From contig JBGCFI010000076.1 in assembly GCA_045106855.1 (NCBI GenBank), positions 1 through 64,000 of the forward strand: a stretch of DNA of 64,000 nt, written 5' to 3'. This DNA is from Granulosicoccus sp045106855 (GTDB taxonomy: Bacteria > Pseudomonadota > Gammaproteobacteria > Granulosicoccales > Granulosicoccaceae). The notes under the pieces were generated by a model. It saw only the letters and a program-made list of their open reading frames with translations. It was not told the DNA's origin and searched no databases. Shown piece by piece: positions 1 to 9,231 of this stretch (position 1 is the first letter of the stretch; every line of letters begins with the position of its first letter). The position numbers were made by a program, and so were the translations under genes.

Positions 1-380
1 GCTGAAAATACGCCAATCATGAGGCCAGTCATGATGGAGAAAGCGCCCAGGTAAATCGCTGGTCGATCCTTGATGACTTCCCATGCCGAGATAACAACGA
101 TGACGTTAATCATGGTGGTTAAAACGATCAGTGGCATTGATATACCGTCAACCCCCAACGCATAATTGATATCAAATGAAGGTAACCAGGCGACATTCTC
201 AGTGAACTGCATGGCCGAGGTACTGGAATCAAAGCCAAAGTAGAGCGGCAGGCTGACCAGAAACGTCAGTATCGATGCGCCCATGGCGAACTTGCGCGCA
301 CTGCTATTACCAGTGGCAATAATGAGAATACCCGCAATTATGGGTAACCAGATCGTCAGACTTAGAATTGGAAAGCTCAA
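1..380 (-). CDS. nuoM: NADH-quinone oxidoreductase subunit M, N-terminal part (runs off the left edge)
   Basis: Membrane antiporter-like subunit of respiratory complex I, one of the three proton-pumping ND4/ND5/ND2-type subunits. Only about the first 126 residues are in the window. The translated frame carries the NuoM-like stretch LGVDGISMPLIVLTT after two hydrophobic N-terminal segments, and it follows nuoL directly, as expected for nuoL-M-N. The reading frame has no ATG near its beginning: an in-frame stop lies upstream, and the first usable codon is TTG at 380, preceded by a purine-rich GAGATCGA stretch, so I place the start there. The gap to the nuoL stop is 37 bases. Identity is clear; the exact start is an inference. 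Confidence 0.85.
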   Translation of the reverse strand, partial: MSFPILSLTIWLPIIAGILIIATGNSSARKFAMGASILTFLVSLPLYFGFDSSTSAMQFTENVAWLPSFDINYALGVDGISMPLIVLTTMINVIVVISAWEVIKDRPAIYLGAFSIMTGLMIGVFS

Positions 381-417
381 TGTTTCGATCTCGATCGGGA
401 ATCAGTTGGCAGCATCA

Positions 418-2370
418 TCAGGAAAAAAGAAACCAGGTGAGCATGGCAAGCAAGCCCAGAATCATGGCAAACGCGTAGTGGAAAAGCATACCGCTTTGTA
501 CATGGCGGGCGATGCCCGACAACAACCCCACGCCCTTCGCTGTACCGTTAACCATTGCTCCATCAATCAGCGTCATGTCGCCCTTCTGCCATAGTTGCTG
601 CCCGAGACCGACACTGCCTCGAGCAAACACCGCCTGATTGAAATCATCGAAGCCGTATTTGTTGTCCAGAATCCTGCGGAAAAAGCCCAGCTTGGAATCC
701 AGGAACACCGGAATCGATGGTGCAACTATATAGAAGACAAATGCCACTAATACACCTGCCAGAGCCAGATAGACAGCAGGGCCGTGAAATGCGTGACTCA
801 CGAACGCTATGGGTCCGTGGTAAGCCTCACCCACTTTAGCCAGAACATCATGCTCTGCAGCCACGTAGATAATATCCTTGAAATAGTCCCCGAACACGAC
901 TGCCGTAACCGTAAAGAAACCTATCAGCAACGAGGGTATTGCCAACAGTATCAGTGGAACGGTGACAACCCGGGGCGACTCGTGCGCATGATCCAGTGTG
1001 TGCTGATCCATTCTCGGTTCGCCATGAAACACCAGAAAAAACAGACGGAAGGAATAGAAGGCTGTGACAAAAACACCTCCGACAACAGCCCAATAGGCAA
1101 TGTGTGCGCCCGGAATGCTGGACGCATGCACAGCTTCTATGATGATGTCCTTTGAATAGAATCCGGAGAACAAAGGAAAACCGATGAGTGCCAGAGAGCC
1201 GATCAACGATGTCCAGTAAGTGATAGGCATCTTTTTACGAAGACCACCCATCTTGCGAATATCCTGCTCATGGTGCATCGCGATAATAACGGAGCCTGCA
1301 GCCAGGAACAGCAACGCTTTGAAAAAGGCATGTGTCATGAGATGGAACATCGCTGCCGAGTAGGCAGACACACCCAGCGCAACCGTCATGTAACCCAGCT
1401 GCGAGAGCGTGGAATACGCAACCACCCTCTTGATGTCGTTCTGAACCATGCCGATCAAGCCCATGAAGAAGGCTGTGAATGCACCGATAATGAGAATAAA
1501 GCTCAGTGCCGTCTCAGACAGTTCAAATATTGGCGACATACGAGACACCATGAAGATACCCGCAGTTACCATGGTGGCAGCGTGTATCAATGCGGATATG
1601 GGTGTAGGACCCTCCATGGAATCCGGTAACCACACATGCAAAGGTGCCTGTGCGGACTTACCCATGGCACCGATGAATAACAGGATACAAAGCACGGTCA
1701 AAACATCCCATTCGGCACTACCGACAATATTCATGGTCTCGCCGACAAGGCCCGGTGCCGCTGCAAATGCATCGGTGTAGGCAAGGCTATTGGTGTACAT
1801 GACAATGCCTGCAATACCCAGCACAAATCCGAAGTCGCCGACACGGTTTACCAGAAAGGCTTTCATATTGGCAAATATGGCGCTCTCTTTCTTGTAGTAG
1901 AAACCGATGAGCAAGTACGACACCGTGCCCACCGCTTCCCAACCAAAAAACAACTGCAGGAAGTTGTTGGACATGACCAGCATGAGCATGGAAAAAGTAA
2001 ACAGCGAGATATAACAGAAGAAACGCTCATAACCATCATCGTCGTGCATATAGCCGATTGTGTAGATGTGGACCATGAGCGAGACGAAGTTCACCACCAG
2101 CAACATCATCACGGTGAGTTTATCCACCATGAATCCGATTTCGAAACGAATATCGCCACTAACCAGCCAGGTGTAAAGGTTCTCGTTGAAAACCGGCGCA
2201 TTGCCGATCACCACATGAAAGAAAGCGTACACCGACAGCGCCAGCGAAAAAGCGACGCCGGCAATCGTGACACGGTGCGAATTAGTCCGACCGATACGAC
2301 GTCCGAACAGCCCGGTAGCAATGGCTGCCAATAACGGGGCAAACGGGATAAGTGTATAAAATAGCTTCAC
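418..2370 (-). CDS. nuoL: NADH-quinone oxidoreductase subunit L
   Basis: Largest membrane subunit of complex I (ND5 family), 650 residues, the usual length. It forms the distal proton-pumping antiporter-like module and the long lateral helix that links the pump units. The chain is hydrophobic throughout, with many predicted membrane helices. The conserved proton-channel region is visible around residues 140-330 (GWEAVGTVSYLLIGFYY, then HVWLPDSMEGPTPISALIHA), followed by the region HLMTHAFFKALLFLAAGS. It starts 5 bases after the nuoK stop, so the two are surely co-transcribed. Confidence 0.97.
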   Translation of the reverse strand: MKLFYTLIPFAPLLAAIATGLFGRRIGRTNSHRVTIAGVAFSLALSVYAFFHVVIGNAPVFNENLYTWLVSGDIRFEIGFMVDKLTVMMLLVVNFVSLMVHIYTIGYMHDDDGYERFFCYISLFTFSMLMLVMSNNFLQLFFGWEAVGTVSYLLIGFYYKKESAIFANMKAFLVNRVGDFGFVLGIAGIVMYTNSLAYTDAFAAAPGLVGETMNIVGSAEWDVLTVLCILLFIGAMGKSAQAPLHVWLPDSMEGPTPISALIHAATMVTAGIFMVSRMSPIFELSETALSFILIIGAFTAFFMGLIGMVQNDIKRVVAYSTLSQLGYMTVALGVSAYSAAMFHLMTHAFFKALLFLAAGSVIIAMHHEQDIRKMGGLRKKMPITYWTSLIGSLALIGFPLFSGFYSKDIIIEAVHASSIPGAHIAYWAVVGGVFVTAFYSFRLFFLVFHGEPRMDQHTLDHAHESPRVVTVPLILLAIPSLLIGFFTVTAVVFGDYFKDIIYVAAEHDVLAKVGEAYHGPIAFVSHAFHGPAVYLALAGVLVAFVFYIVAPSIPVFLDSKLGFFRRILDNKYGFDDFNQAVFARGSVGLGQQLWQKGDMTLIDGAMVNGTAKGVGLLSGIARHVQSGMLFHYAFAMILGLLAMLTWFLFS

Positions 2371-2375
2371 GTGCT

Positions 2376-2681
2376 CTATCCCTTCAGTGCGTCTAGGTCA
2401 GCGACGTTGATCGTCGAGCGGTTGCGGAACAACACAACAAGAATCGCCAGGCCAATGGCCGCTTCTGCCGCCGCCACAGTGAGAATGAAGAAGACAAATA
2501 TCTGTCCTGCCCCGTCACCCAGGAAGTGCGAGAAGGCGACAAAGTTCATATTCACGGATAGCAGCATCAGTTCGATACACATCAATAGAATGATGACGTT
2601 TTTCCGGTTGAGGAAAATACCGACCACGCTGAGACAGAAAAGCAGCGCACCCAAAGCCAGATAGTGAGACAGAGTGATCAT
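2376..2681 (-). CDS. nuoK: NADH-quinone oxidoreductase subunit K
   Basis: Small membrane subunit of complex I (ND4L family), 101 residues with three hydrophobic helices. The conserved acidic residues of helices 2 and 3 that belong to the proton path are visible, in MCIELMLLSVNMNFVAFS and in TVAAAEAAIGLAILV. The gene lies between nuoJ and nuoL in standard nuo order. Length and sequence match the family end to end. Confidence 0.97.
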   Translation of the reverse strand: MITLSHYLALGALLFCLSVVGIFLNRKNVIILLMCIELMLLSVNMNFVAFSHFLGDGAGQIFVFFILTVAAAEAAIGLAILVVLFRNRSTINVADLDALKG

Positions 2682-2724
2682 GTGCGATTAGCTCGGGTTA
2701 TGACAGTGAGTTGCTTGCAAGCCA

Positions 2725-3333
2725 CTAGCTGCGTTTCTCGGTAGGCATCTGGACCACACGCAACCGGTCTGTCTTGGAGACTTCGATCTGACGTGCTGGC
2801 GACTGATACTTGGTATCTGGTCTGCGACGCATGGTTAAGGCGATGGCTGCCACAATGGCAACAAGCAGGATGATGGCGGCAATCTCGAACTGGAACAGAA
2901 AGTCGTCATACAACAACCGGCCCAGCGTTTCGGTATTGCTCAATTGATCGGCCGTGGCCCTGGTTGGTACCGGATATTGATCCGCCTTGAAGTATCTCTG
3001 CGTAATAAGGAATACCATCTCGGCAAGCATGACCACACCGACCAGCAATCCAACCGGCAGGTACTTCACGAAGCCCTCTCTGAGCGGCTCAACGTTGACA
3101 TCCAGCATCATGACAACAAACAGGAACAGCACCATAACGGCACCGACATAGACCAGAACCAGCGTGATGGCCAGAAACTCCGCTTCCAGCAGCAGCCAGA
3201 TTCCAGCGCAGGTAAAAAAGGTAAGCACAAGAAACATCGCTGCATGCACCGGGTTGCGAGCGGTTATGACGCTTGCGGCTGCAGCAACCATGATGATGGC
3301 GAATACGTAAAAAATAATGAGTTCAAAAGTCAC
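2725..3333 (-). CDS. nuoJ: NADH-quinone oxidoreductase subunit J
   Basis: Membrane subunit of complex I (ND6 family), 202 residues. Five hydrophobic helices fill the first 170 residues; helix 3 carries the YVGAVMVLFLFVVMML stretch, the pi-bulge region that takes part in conformational coupling. The hydrophilic C-terminal tail (about 170-202) is typical of proteobacterial NuoJ. The 43-base gap to nuoK is one of the longer ones in the operon, but nothing in it resembles a terminator. Confidence 0.96.
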   Translation of the reverse strand: MTFELIIFYVFAIIMVAAAASVITARNPVHAAMFLVLTFFTCAGIWLLLEAEFLAITLVLVYVGAVMVLFLFVVMMLDVNVEPLREGFVKYLPVGLLVGVVMLAEMVFLITQRYFKADQYPVPTRATADQLSNTETLGRLLYDDFLFQFEIAAIILLVAIVAAIALTMRRRPDTKYQSPARQIEVSKTDRLRVVQMPTEKRS

Positions 3334-3366
3334 GGTGTTTCTCGCGAAATGTTTCCAGGAACGGAA

Positions 3367-3858
3367 CTATCGGAACGCTGAATCGGCAGAGCGATCGGCG
3401 GCAATCTGATCTTCGTACTTATCGCCTATCGCCAGCAATTTGTCTTTTGTCATTATCTGCTCACCCCTGTTCTCGAAGTGATACTCGAATATACGAGTTT
3501 CAACAATGGAATCCACAGGACAAGCTTCCTCACAGAATCCACAGAATATGCACTTGAACAGATCGATGTCGTAGCGTGTTGTTCTGCGGGTTCCGTCTTC
3601 TCGTTGGTCCGAGTCGATAGTAATTGCCAATGCGGGGCAAACCGCTTCACACAGCTTGCAGGCTATGCAACGTTCTTCACCGTTCGCATAACGGCGCAAG
3701 GCGTGCAAGCCTCTGAAACGATGCGACTGTGGTGTTTTCTCTTCCGGGTATTGAATGGTAATGCTGCCGGACACGAAATAACGTCCCGTTAGGCTCAATC
3801 CCTTCAACAGCTCCCACAACGTGAAGCTCTTGAAGTATTTGCTGATTTGTCCTGTCAT
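3367..3858 (-). CDS. nuoI: NADH-quinone oxidoreductase subunit I (two [4Fe-4S] clusters)
   Basis: Peripheral iron-sulfur subunit of complex I (TYKY type), 163 residues. It carries clusters N6a and N6b, which pass electrons toward NuoB. Two ferredoxin motifs are visible: CIACKLCEAVCP at about residues 64-75 and CIFCGFCEEACP at about 103-114, each giving three cysteines plus the distal one for the other cluster. The N-terminal amphipathic segment and the YPEEKTPQSHRFRG region match the alpha/beta-proteobacterial and mitochondrial form. It lies 21 bases after nuoH. Confidence 0.97.
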   Translation of the reverse strand: MTGQISKYFKSFTLWELLKGLSLTGRYFVSGSITIQYPEEKTPQSHRFRGLHALRRYANGEERCIACKLCEAVCPALAITIDSDQREDGTRRTTRYDIDLFKCIFCGFCEEACPVDSIVETRIFEYHFENRGEQIMTKDKLLAIGDKYEDQIAADRSADSAFR

Positions 3859-3879
3859 GTTTGTCTCGAATTGTTGACG

Positions 3880-4896
3880 CTATACGCCACCGGAACGAAC
3901 CGTACTGAACCACGGCCCTGCTTCGAAATAGATTGCAAATCCCACCACGGCAATCCACACGATAGTTACCGGGATGAACACCTTCCAGCCCAGGCGCATG
4001 ATCTGGTCATAACGGTATCTGGGGAAAGTTGCCCGCAGCCATACAAAAACAAAGAGCAGGCAGACAGTCTTGATCAGGAACCAATGAATACCATCACCCA
4101 CACCATCAATGGGTGATAACCATCCACCGAGAAACATGATGGCCGCCAGTGCTGCTATCAGAATCATATTGGCGTACTCGGCCAGAAAGAACAGCGCGAA
4201 CGCCATGCCCGAGTAGTCGACGTGAAAACCTGCAACGATTTCCGACTCGCCCTCTGCCACATCGAATGGTGCGCGGTTGGTTTCCGCAACGCCGGATATA
4301 AAGTAGACAATAGCTAATGGAAACAGAGGTAGCAGGTACCAGTTAGTGAAGCCGCCAGCCTGGGCACGAACGATATCGCCCAGATTAAGGCTACCGGACA
4401 TCATCAGTACACCGATGAGTGCAAAGCCCATGGCAATTTCATAGGCAACGATTTGCGCTGCCGACCGCATGGCGCCCAAAAACGCATACTTGGAATTGGA
4501 TGCCCATCCCGCGATGATGACGCCATAGACACCGACCGATGTCATGGCCAGTACGTACAACAAGCCGGCATTGATGTCTGCCAGCTGCCAGCCATCCGCA
4601 AATGGAATAACTGCCCATGCTGCAAAGGCGGGTGCCAGTGACAAGATAGGTGCTGTTAAAAATAACAGACGTGACGCATTGGTCGGGACAATGACTTCTT
4701 TGCATAACAATTTAAAGACATCGGCGAAAGGCTGGCCCAAGCCTTTGAACCCCACACGATTAGGGCCGATGCGCACATGCATGAAACCAATGACTTTTCG
4801 TTCAAACAGTGTCAGGTAGGCAACACTCAAGATCAGCGGCACGACGACCAGGAGGATCTTCAAAACCGTCACTATGGTGAGAATTAGTCCATCCAT
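3880..4896 (-). CDS. nuoH: NADH-quinone oxidoreductase subunit H
   Basis: Membrane subunit of complex I (ND1 family), 338 residues, which forms most of the quinone entry channel and joins the peripheral arm to the membrane arm. Conserved loops are visible: ERKVIGFMHVRIGPNRVG near the N-terminus, and AETNRAPFDVAEGESEIVAGF at about residues 200-223, the acidic cytoplasmic loop beside the quinone site. The start codon overlaps the nuoG stop by one base (TGATG), which indicates translational coupling. Confidence 0.97.
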   Translation of the reverse strand: MDGLILTIVTVLKILLVVVPLILSVAYLTLFERKVIGFMHVRIGPNRVGFKGLGQPFADVFKLLCKEVIVPTNASRLLFLTAPILSLAPAFAAWAVIPFADGWQLADINAGLLYVLAMTSVGVYGVIIAGWASNSKYAFLGAMRSAAQIVAYEIAMGFALIGVLMMSGSLNLGDIVRAQAGGFTNWYLLPLFPLAIVYFISGVAETNRAPFDVAEGESEIVAGFHVDYSGMAFALFFLAEYANMILIAALAAIMFLGGWLSPIDGVGDGIHWFLIKTVCLLFVFVWLRATFPRYRYDQIMRLGWKVFIPVTIVWIAVVGFAIYFEAGPWFSTVRSGGV

Positions 4897-7265
4897 CAGG
4901 CTTTACTCACCTCGATCGTACCAAACAAATCACCCAGTGCCTGAGTTTCAGGCAAACCTGCCGGAACCCACACACAACCTTCAGGTACCGCATCGTCAAC
5001 CTTTGCCGGCAGAGACACTATGCTGCCATTCTGACGCACTGATATCTGTTCACCATCCGCCAGAGACAGACTGGCAGCGCAGGATGCAGACATGGCTGCA
5101 AACGCCTGCTTGCCGTCCAGCGATTTCTGCAACGGCTGCGAGCGTCGCACAATGGGGTCTGTCGCATACATAGGTGTTTCACCAGCTCTGAGCAATGGCT
5201 CGGCACTAGGTGCATAAAACGCCGGCACGTGCTCGAATGTCGTCAGATTACTTAACGTGACGGCGTTGCATTGTGCCTGTAGTTCGCGGGTTACCGCCTC
5301 GGGACTGTCATAGCCGAAACCATCCAGCTCAAGCTCGTCGGCCAGTACGCGAAATATTTTCCATGCCGGACGTGCATCGCCAGGTGGATTGGTGGTGCCC
5401 TTGGAACTTTGCCATGCACCCGTGGCGTTAACGTAGGTGCCAAACGACTCGGTAAACGTCGCTGCCGGCAACACAACGCTGGCGTGTTGTTTCAGACTAT
5501 CGCTAAGGTAGGCACCAATGGCCACAACGCCCTGCGCTGATTCAAGCGATTTCATGGCGTAGGCAGGCCGTGCAGCATCGAACTCGAGTTCGGCGCCGAC
5601 AACCAGGTAGGTTTTCATGGGGGCATCCAGCATCTCCAGCGCAGTCTTGCCGGGAACGCTGTCCGATGCCAGGGCCTGACCACCCGCGAGACGATGCGGA
5701 ACAGCACCTGCCAGCCAGGCACCCGAGGTGTTGGAACGTTCCGGAAGCATACCAAGCGTGGCACCTGTTGCCAGGGCGATGGCATTAGCCAGGTACTGCA
5801 ATTGTGCATAGCCGGGATGCTGCACACAGATGTTACCCAGCATGACGGCCGAACGTTCGCCGTTTTTCAATGCATCAGCAATCTGTTGATGACGATCATC
5901 ACAATCAAGCTGCGGTGCATCCGCCATGGAGGAAAGATCTGCTCCCGCAGCACGTGCAACACAATACAGCTCTGACACCATTCGGTCATAGCGTGTAGCA
6001 ATACTTACCGATGCTTCAAAATGCAACGGGAACTGCTTGGGATTGATGAAGCTGATGGAGGCGCCTTTAAGTGCTGATTTGCGCAATCGCAAAGCGGCTA
6101 TGGGTTGATCCTTGCGAATATTGGAGCCCACTAGCAATGCCGCATCGAGTGATTCAAGATCGTTAAGCTGCATACCGAGCCAAGGCATTACTGGCGCAGA
6201 TGCCTGCGCAGTGAAGTCCACTTGCCCGAGTCTGTGATCGATGTTGTTGGTACCCAGGGCACGACCCAGTTTCTGCGACAGGTAAAGCTCTTCGACGGTT
6301 ATGCTGGGCGATACCAGTACACCTAGATCTTCGCCATTCTGACCGCTTGATTGCAGCAGGTTGGCAGCCGTTGATAGTGCGGTCGGCCAGTCGCAAGGTG
6401 TTAGTTCACCCTCGATACGAACCATCGGCGTTTGCAGCCGGTCCTGGCTTTTCAGACCCTGGTAACTAAATCGGTCACGATCGGCAATCCAGACCTCATT
6501 GATGGACTCGTTTTCCCGCGGAATAACTCGGTTGATGGTGCTGCCATCCATGTGGACGAACACATTGGAGCCGACAGAATCATGCGGCGACACCGAAGGC
6601 TTCTGTTGCAGCTCCCAGGAGCGCGCTGTATATCGTGATGGACGGGCTGTTAACGCCCCCACCGGGCAGATATCAATGACGTTGCCCGAGACCTCTGATA
6701 CCACTGATTTTTCAATATAGGTGCCGATGCGGACATTCTCGCCACGGCCAGTTGCACCCAGCTCACGGATACCGGCAATCTCTTCACCAAAACGCACACA
6801 CCGCGTGCAATGGATACACCGGGTCATTTCAGTGGCTATCAGCGGGCCTATGTATTTGTCGAACACAACCCGCTTGCCCTCGGTGTACTGGGAAGCTCCG
6901 CCGCCATAACCCATGGCGACGTCCTGCAGCTCACACTCACCACCCTGATCACAGATGGGACAATCCAGCGGATGATTGATCAGCAGGAATTCCATAGTGC
7001 CCTTTTGCGCTTCCCGAGCCAGCTTTGACGCGGTGTGAACAACCATATCCGGCATAACCGGTGTGGCGCAGGCAGGTAAGGGTTTGGGGGCTTTTTCAAC
7101 CTCGACCAGGCACATTCGGCAGTTGGCAGCGACCGACAACTTCTTGTGATAACAGAAACGCGGGACATCTATGCCCGCGCCATCTGTGACCTCAATAAGC
7201 ATCTGGCCACGCTTTGCCGTCAGTGGTTTCCCGTCAACGGTTATATTGATTGTATCGTCACTCAT
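4896..7265 (-). CDS. nuoG: NADH-quinone oxidoreductase subunit G
   Basis: Large iron-sulfur subunit of the complex I electron-input module (75-kDa type), about 789 residues. The N-terminal 2Fe-2S domain (CxxCxVxVE type) shows CRMCLVEVE and CATPV. A His/Cys cluster region with CPICDQGGECELQD follows, then CIHCTRCVRFGEE and the ICPVGAL cysteine, giving the N1b, N5 and N4 ligands. The rest is the molybdopterin-oxidoreductase-like fold, which has no Mo in complex I. The open frame extends to a TTG at 7289 inside nuoF, but I prefer ATG at 7265, whose product begins MSDDTINITVDGK, the normal start of the 2Fe-2S domain. Confidence 0.95.
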   Translation of the reverse strand: MSDDTINITVDGKPLTAKRGQMLIEVTDGAGIDVPRFCYHKKLSVAANCRMCLVEVEKAPKPLPACATPVMPDMVVHTASKLAREAQKGTMEFLLINHPLDCPICDQGGECELQDVAMGYGGGASQYTEGKRVVFDKYIGPLIATEMTRCIHCTRCVRFGEEIAGIRELGATGRGENVRIGTYIEKSVVSEVSGNVIDICPVGALTARPSRYTARSWELQQKPSVSPHDSVGSNVFVHMDGSTINRVIPRENESINEVWIADRDRFSYQGLKSQDRLQTPMVRIEGELTPCDWPTALSTAANLLQSSGQNGEDLGVLVSPSITVEELYLSQKLGRALGTNNIDHRLGQVDFTAQASAPVMPWLGMQLNDLESLDAALLVGSNIRKDQPIAALRLRKSALKGASISFINPKQFPLHFEASVSIATRYDRMVSELYCVARAAGADLSSMADAPQLDCDDRHQQIADALKNGERSAVMLGNICVQHPGYAQLQYLANAIALATGATLGMLPERSNTSGAWLAGAVPHRLAGGQALASDSVPGKTALEMLDAPMKTYLVVGAELEFDAARPAYAMKSLESAQGVVAIGAYLSDSLKQHASVVLPAATFTESFGTYVNATGAWQSSKGTTNPPGDARPAWKIFRVLADELELDGFGYDSPEAVTRELQAQCNAVTLSNLTTFEHVPAFYAPSAEPLLRAGETPMYATDPIVRRSQPLQKSLDGKQAFAAMSASCAASLSLADGEQISVRQNGSIVSLPAKVDDAVPEGCVWVPAGLPETQALGDLFGTIEVSKA

Positions 7266-7281
7266 ATTGATTGATTGCCCA

Positions 7282-8607
7282 TCAGGCAACTGCCCCTAAT
7301 TTTTCGCTGACAATACTGCGACCGTGTTCGATGTAATACTCAAACTCGTGCCTGTAATGTTTTACAAAGCTTTGTACCGGCATGGCCGCGGCATCGCCTA
7401 AAGCACAGATAGTTCGACCTGCAATCTTGCCCGCTACATCCTCAAGCTTGGCAATGTCTTCAGGCATGCCCTTGCCGTCGACAATTCGCGACAACATGCG
7501 ATAGAGCCATCCGGTTCCTTCACGGCAAGGTGTGCACTGCCCGCAACTCTCGGAATAGTAAAAACGGGAGATGCGACGTAAGGCTTGTACCATGTCGGTT
7601 GTCTCGTTCATTACGATGACAGCACCCGATCCCAACATGGAACCGGCATTTTTGGAAATGCTGTCGTAGTCCATATTGGTTTGCATCATGATCTCGCCGG
7701 GTACCACAGGTACCGATGAACCACCGGGAATCACGGCCTTTAACGGGATGCCATCTTTCATTCCCCCGCATAACTCGAGCAAAGTGGCAAACGGGGTACC
7801 CAGATTTATCTCGAAGTTACCCGGGTCAGCAACATGCCCGGATACTGAAAAGCATTTCTGACCACCCGCTGTCTCGATGCCCATGCCTTTGAACCAGTCA
7901 GCACCGTTACGCACTATGGCAGGCACACTGGCAACCGACTCGGTATTGTTGATCGTGGTGGGACGACCATACAAGCCGAAGCCTGCAGGAAACGGCGGTT
8001 TGAAACGGGGCTGGCCTTTCTTGCCCTCAAGCGATTCGAGCAATGCGGTCTCTTCGCCGCAGATGTAGGCACCCGCACCCAGTGTCCCTATCACTTCGAT
8101 ATCGATACCACGCCCCTTGATATCCTTTCCGGCCCAACCATTGTCGTAAGCAGCCTTGATGGCGGCCATAAAGTTGGTATACACCTGATCCATGAATTCG
8201 CCGCGCATGTAGTTGTAGGCAACTGATGCGCGAATAGCGTAACTACCGATCAACATACCTTCAACCAGAGCATGCGGGTTAAAACGAATAAGATCACGGT
8301 CCTTGCAGGTGCCGGGTTCGGATTCGTCAGAGTTGATCACAAAGTAACTCTGACCACCGTTTTTGGGCATGAAGCTCCACTTGAGGCCGGTTGGAAAACC
8401 AGCACCGCCACGCCCACGCAATCCGGAATCCTTCACGATCTGAACCACGTCATCGGGTTCAAGCTTTTCATCAAGTATTTTTTGCCAGGCTTTGTAACCA
8501 CCGATCTTCAGGTAGTTTTCATAGGTCCAGGGCTCGTCGAATTGCAGGGTTGTGTAACAAACCTGGTTCATCGGTGGCAAACCTTCGGGGAGTTTTCTCT
8601 CGCTCAT
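7282..8607 (-). CDS. nuoF: NADH-quinone oxidoreductase subunit F (NADH- and FMN-binding)
   Basis: Entry subunit of complex I (51-kDa type), 441 residues: it binds NADH and FMN and carries cluster N3. Visible features are the glycine-rich FMN/NADH segment GLRGRGGAGFPTGLKW at about 64-79, the second one near GAGAYICGEETALLES, and the N3 cluster ligands SCGQCTPCREGT with the distal cysteine in TICALGD. The length is normal for the family. The gene sits between nuoE and nuoG in canonical order. Confidence 0.98.
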   Translation of the reverse strand: MSERKLPEGLPPMNQVCYTTLQFDEPWTYENYLKIGGYKAWQKILDEKLEPDDVVQIVKDSGLRGRGGAGFPTGLKWSFMPKNGGQSYFVINSDESEPGTCKDRDLIRFNPHALVEGMLIGSYAIRASVAYNYMRGEFMDQVYTNFMAAIKAAYDNGWAGKDIKGRGIDIEVIGTLGAGAYICGEETALLESLEGKKGQPRFKPPFPAGFGLYGRPTTINNTESVASVPAIVRNGADWFKGMGIETAGGQKCFSVSGHVADPGNFEINLGTPFATLLELCGGMKDGIPLKAVIPGGSSVPVVPGEIMMQTNMDYDSISKNAGSMLGSGAVIVMNETTDMVQALRRISRFYYSESCGQCTPCREGTGWLYRMLSRIVDGKGMPEDIAKLEDVAGKIAGRTICALGDAAAMPVQSFVKHYRHEFEYYIEHGRSIVSEKLGAVA

Positions 8608-8634
8608 TGTATTTATGATTTCCGTCGCGTTGGC

Positions 8635-9156
8635 CTAGTCAAGTGCATCCAGAATCTCATCCACCTTTTCAGGTGTGAGCTTGGTGTGATACACATGATT
8701 GACCTGCATCATGGGTCCGCCTGAGCAGGCTGCCAGACACTCTTCCTCAACCTTGAGAAAAATGCGTCCGTCTGATGTTGATTCGCCTATCTTGATTCCG
8801 TATTTGTTTTCAACGTGATTGACTATGTTGTCCGAGCCCATCAGCATGCAACTGATGTTGGTGCAGATGGCAACGCAGTTACGTCCTACAGGTTCGGTTT
8901 CAAACATTGAATAGAAGCTGGCGACTTCATAGACAGCAATCGGTGGCATCTCGAGTTTTGCTGCAACCGCATCCATAAGCTCGGTGGATAACCAACCCTG
9001 GTTCTGGTGCTGCGCAACACTCAGAGCTGCCAGGACCGCACTCTGTTTCCGGTCATCCGGGTAGCGTGACATCCATTCCTCGATCTCTTCGATGGAATGG
9101 GCATTCAGTACGCTTTCCGGTGCGGGCAAACTGACATCAGCCGGTACGGAACTCAT
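8635..9156 (-). CDS. nuoE: NADH-quinone oxidoreductase subunit E ([2Fe-2S])
   Basis: Thioredoxin-fold 2Fe-2S subunit of complex I (24-kDa type), 173 residues, carrying the off-pathway cluster N1a. The four ligands are visible: two in AICTNISCMLMGS (CxxxxC) and two in EEECLAACSGGPMMQV (CxxxC). An ATG start is used, and the product has the typical helical N-terminus before the thioredoxin-like domain. The spacing to nuoF is 27 bases. Confidence 0.97.
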   Translation of the reverse strand: MSSVPADVSLPAPESVLNAHSIEEIEEWMSRYPDDRKQSAVLAALSVAQHQNQGWLSTELMDAVAAKLEMPPIAVYEVASFYSMFETEPVGRNCVAICTNISCMLMGSDNIVNHVENKYGIKIGESTSDGRIFLKVEEECLAACSGGPMMQVNHVYHTKLTPEKVDEILDALD

Positions 9157-9231
9157 GATTGTCTCTCTATAAAAGGCATAACGTGAAAATGTGTAGGTGT
9201 CCTGATGACAGCACTGTCAACAAGGTTGCAA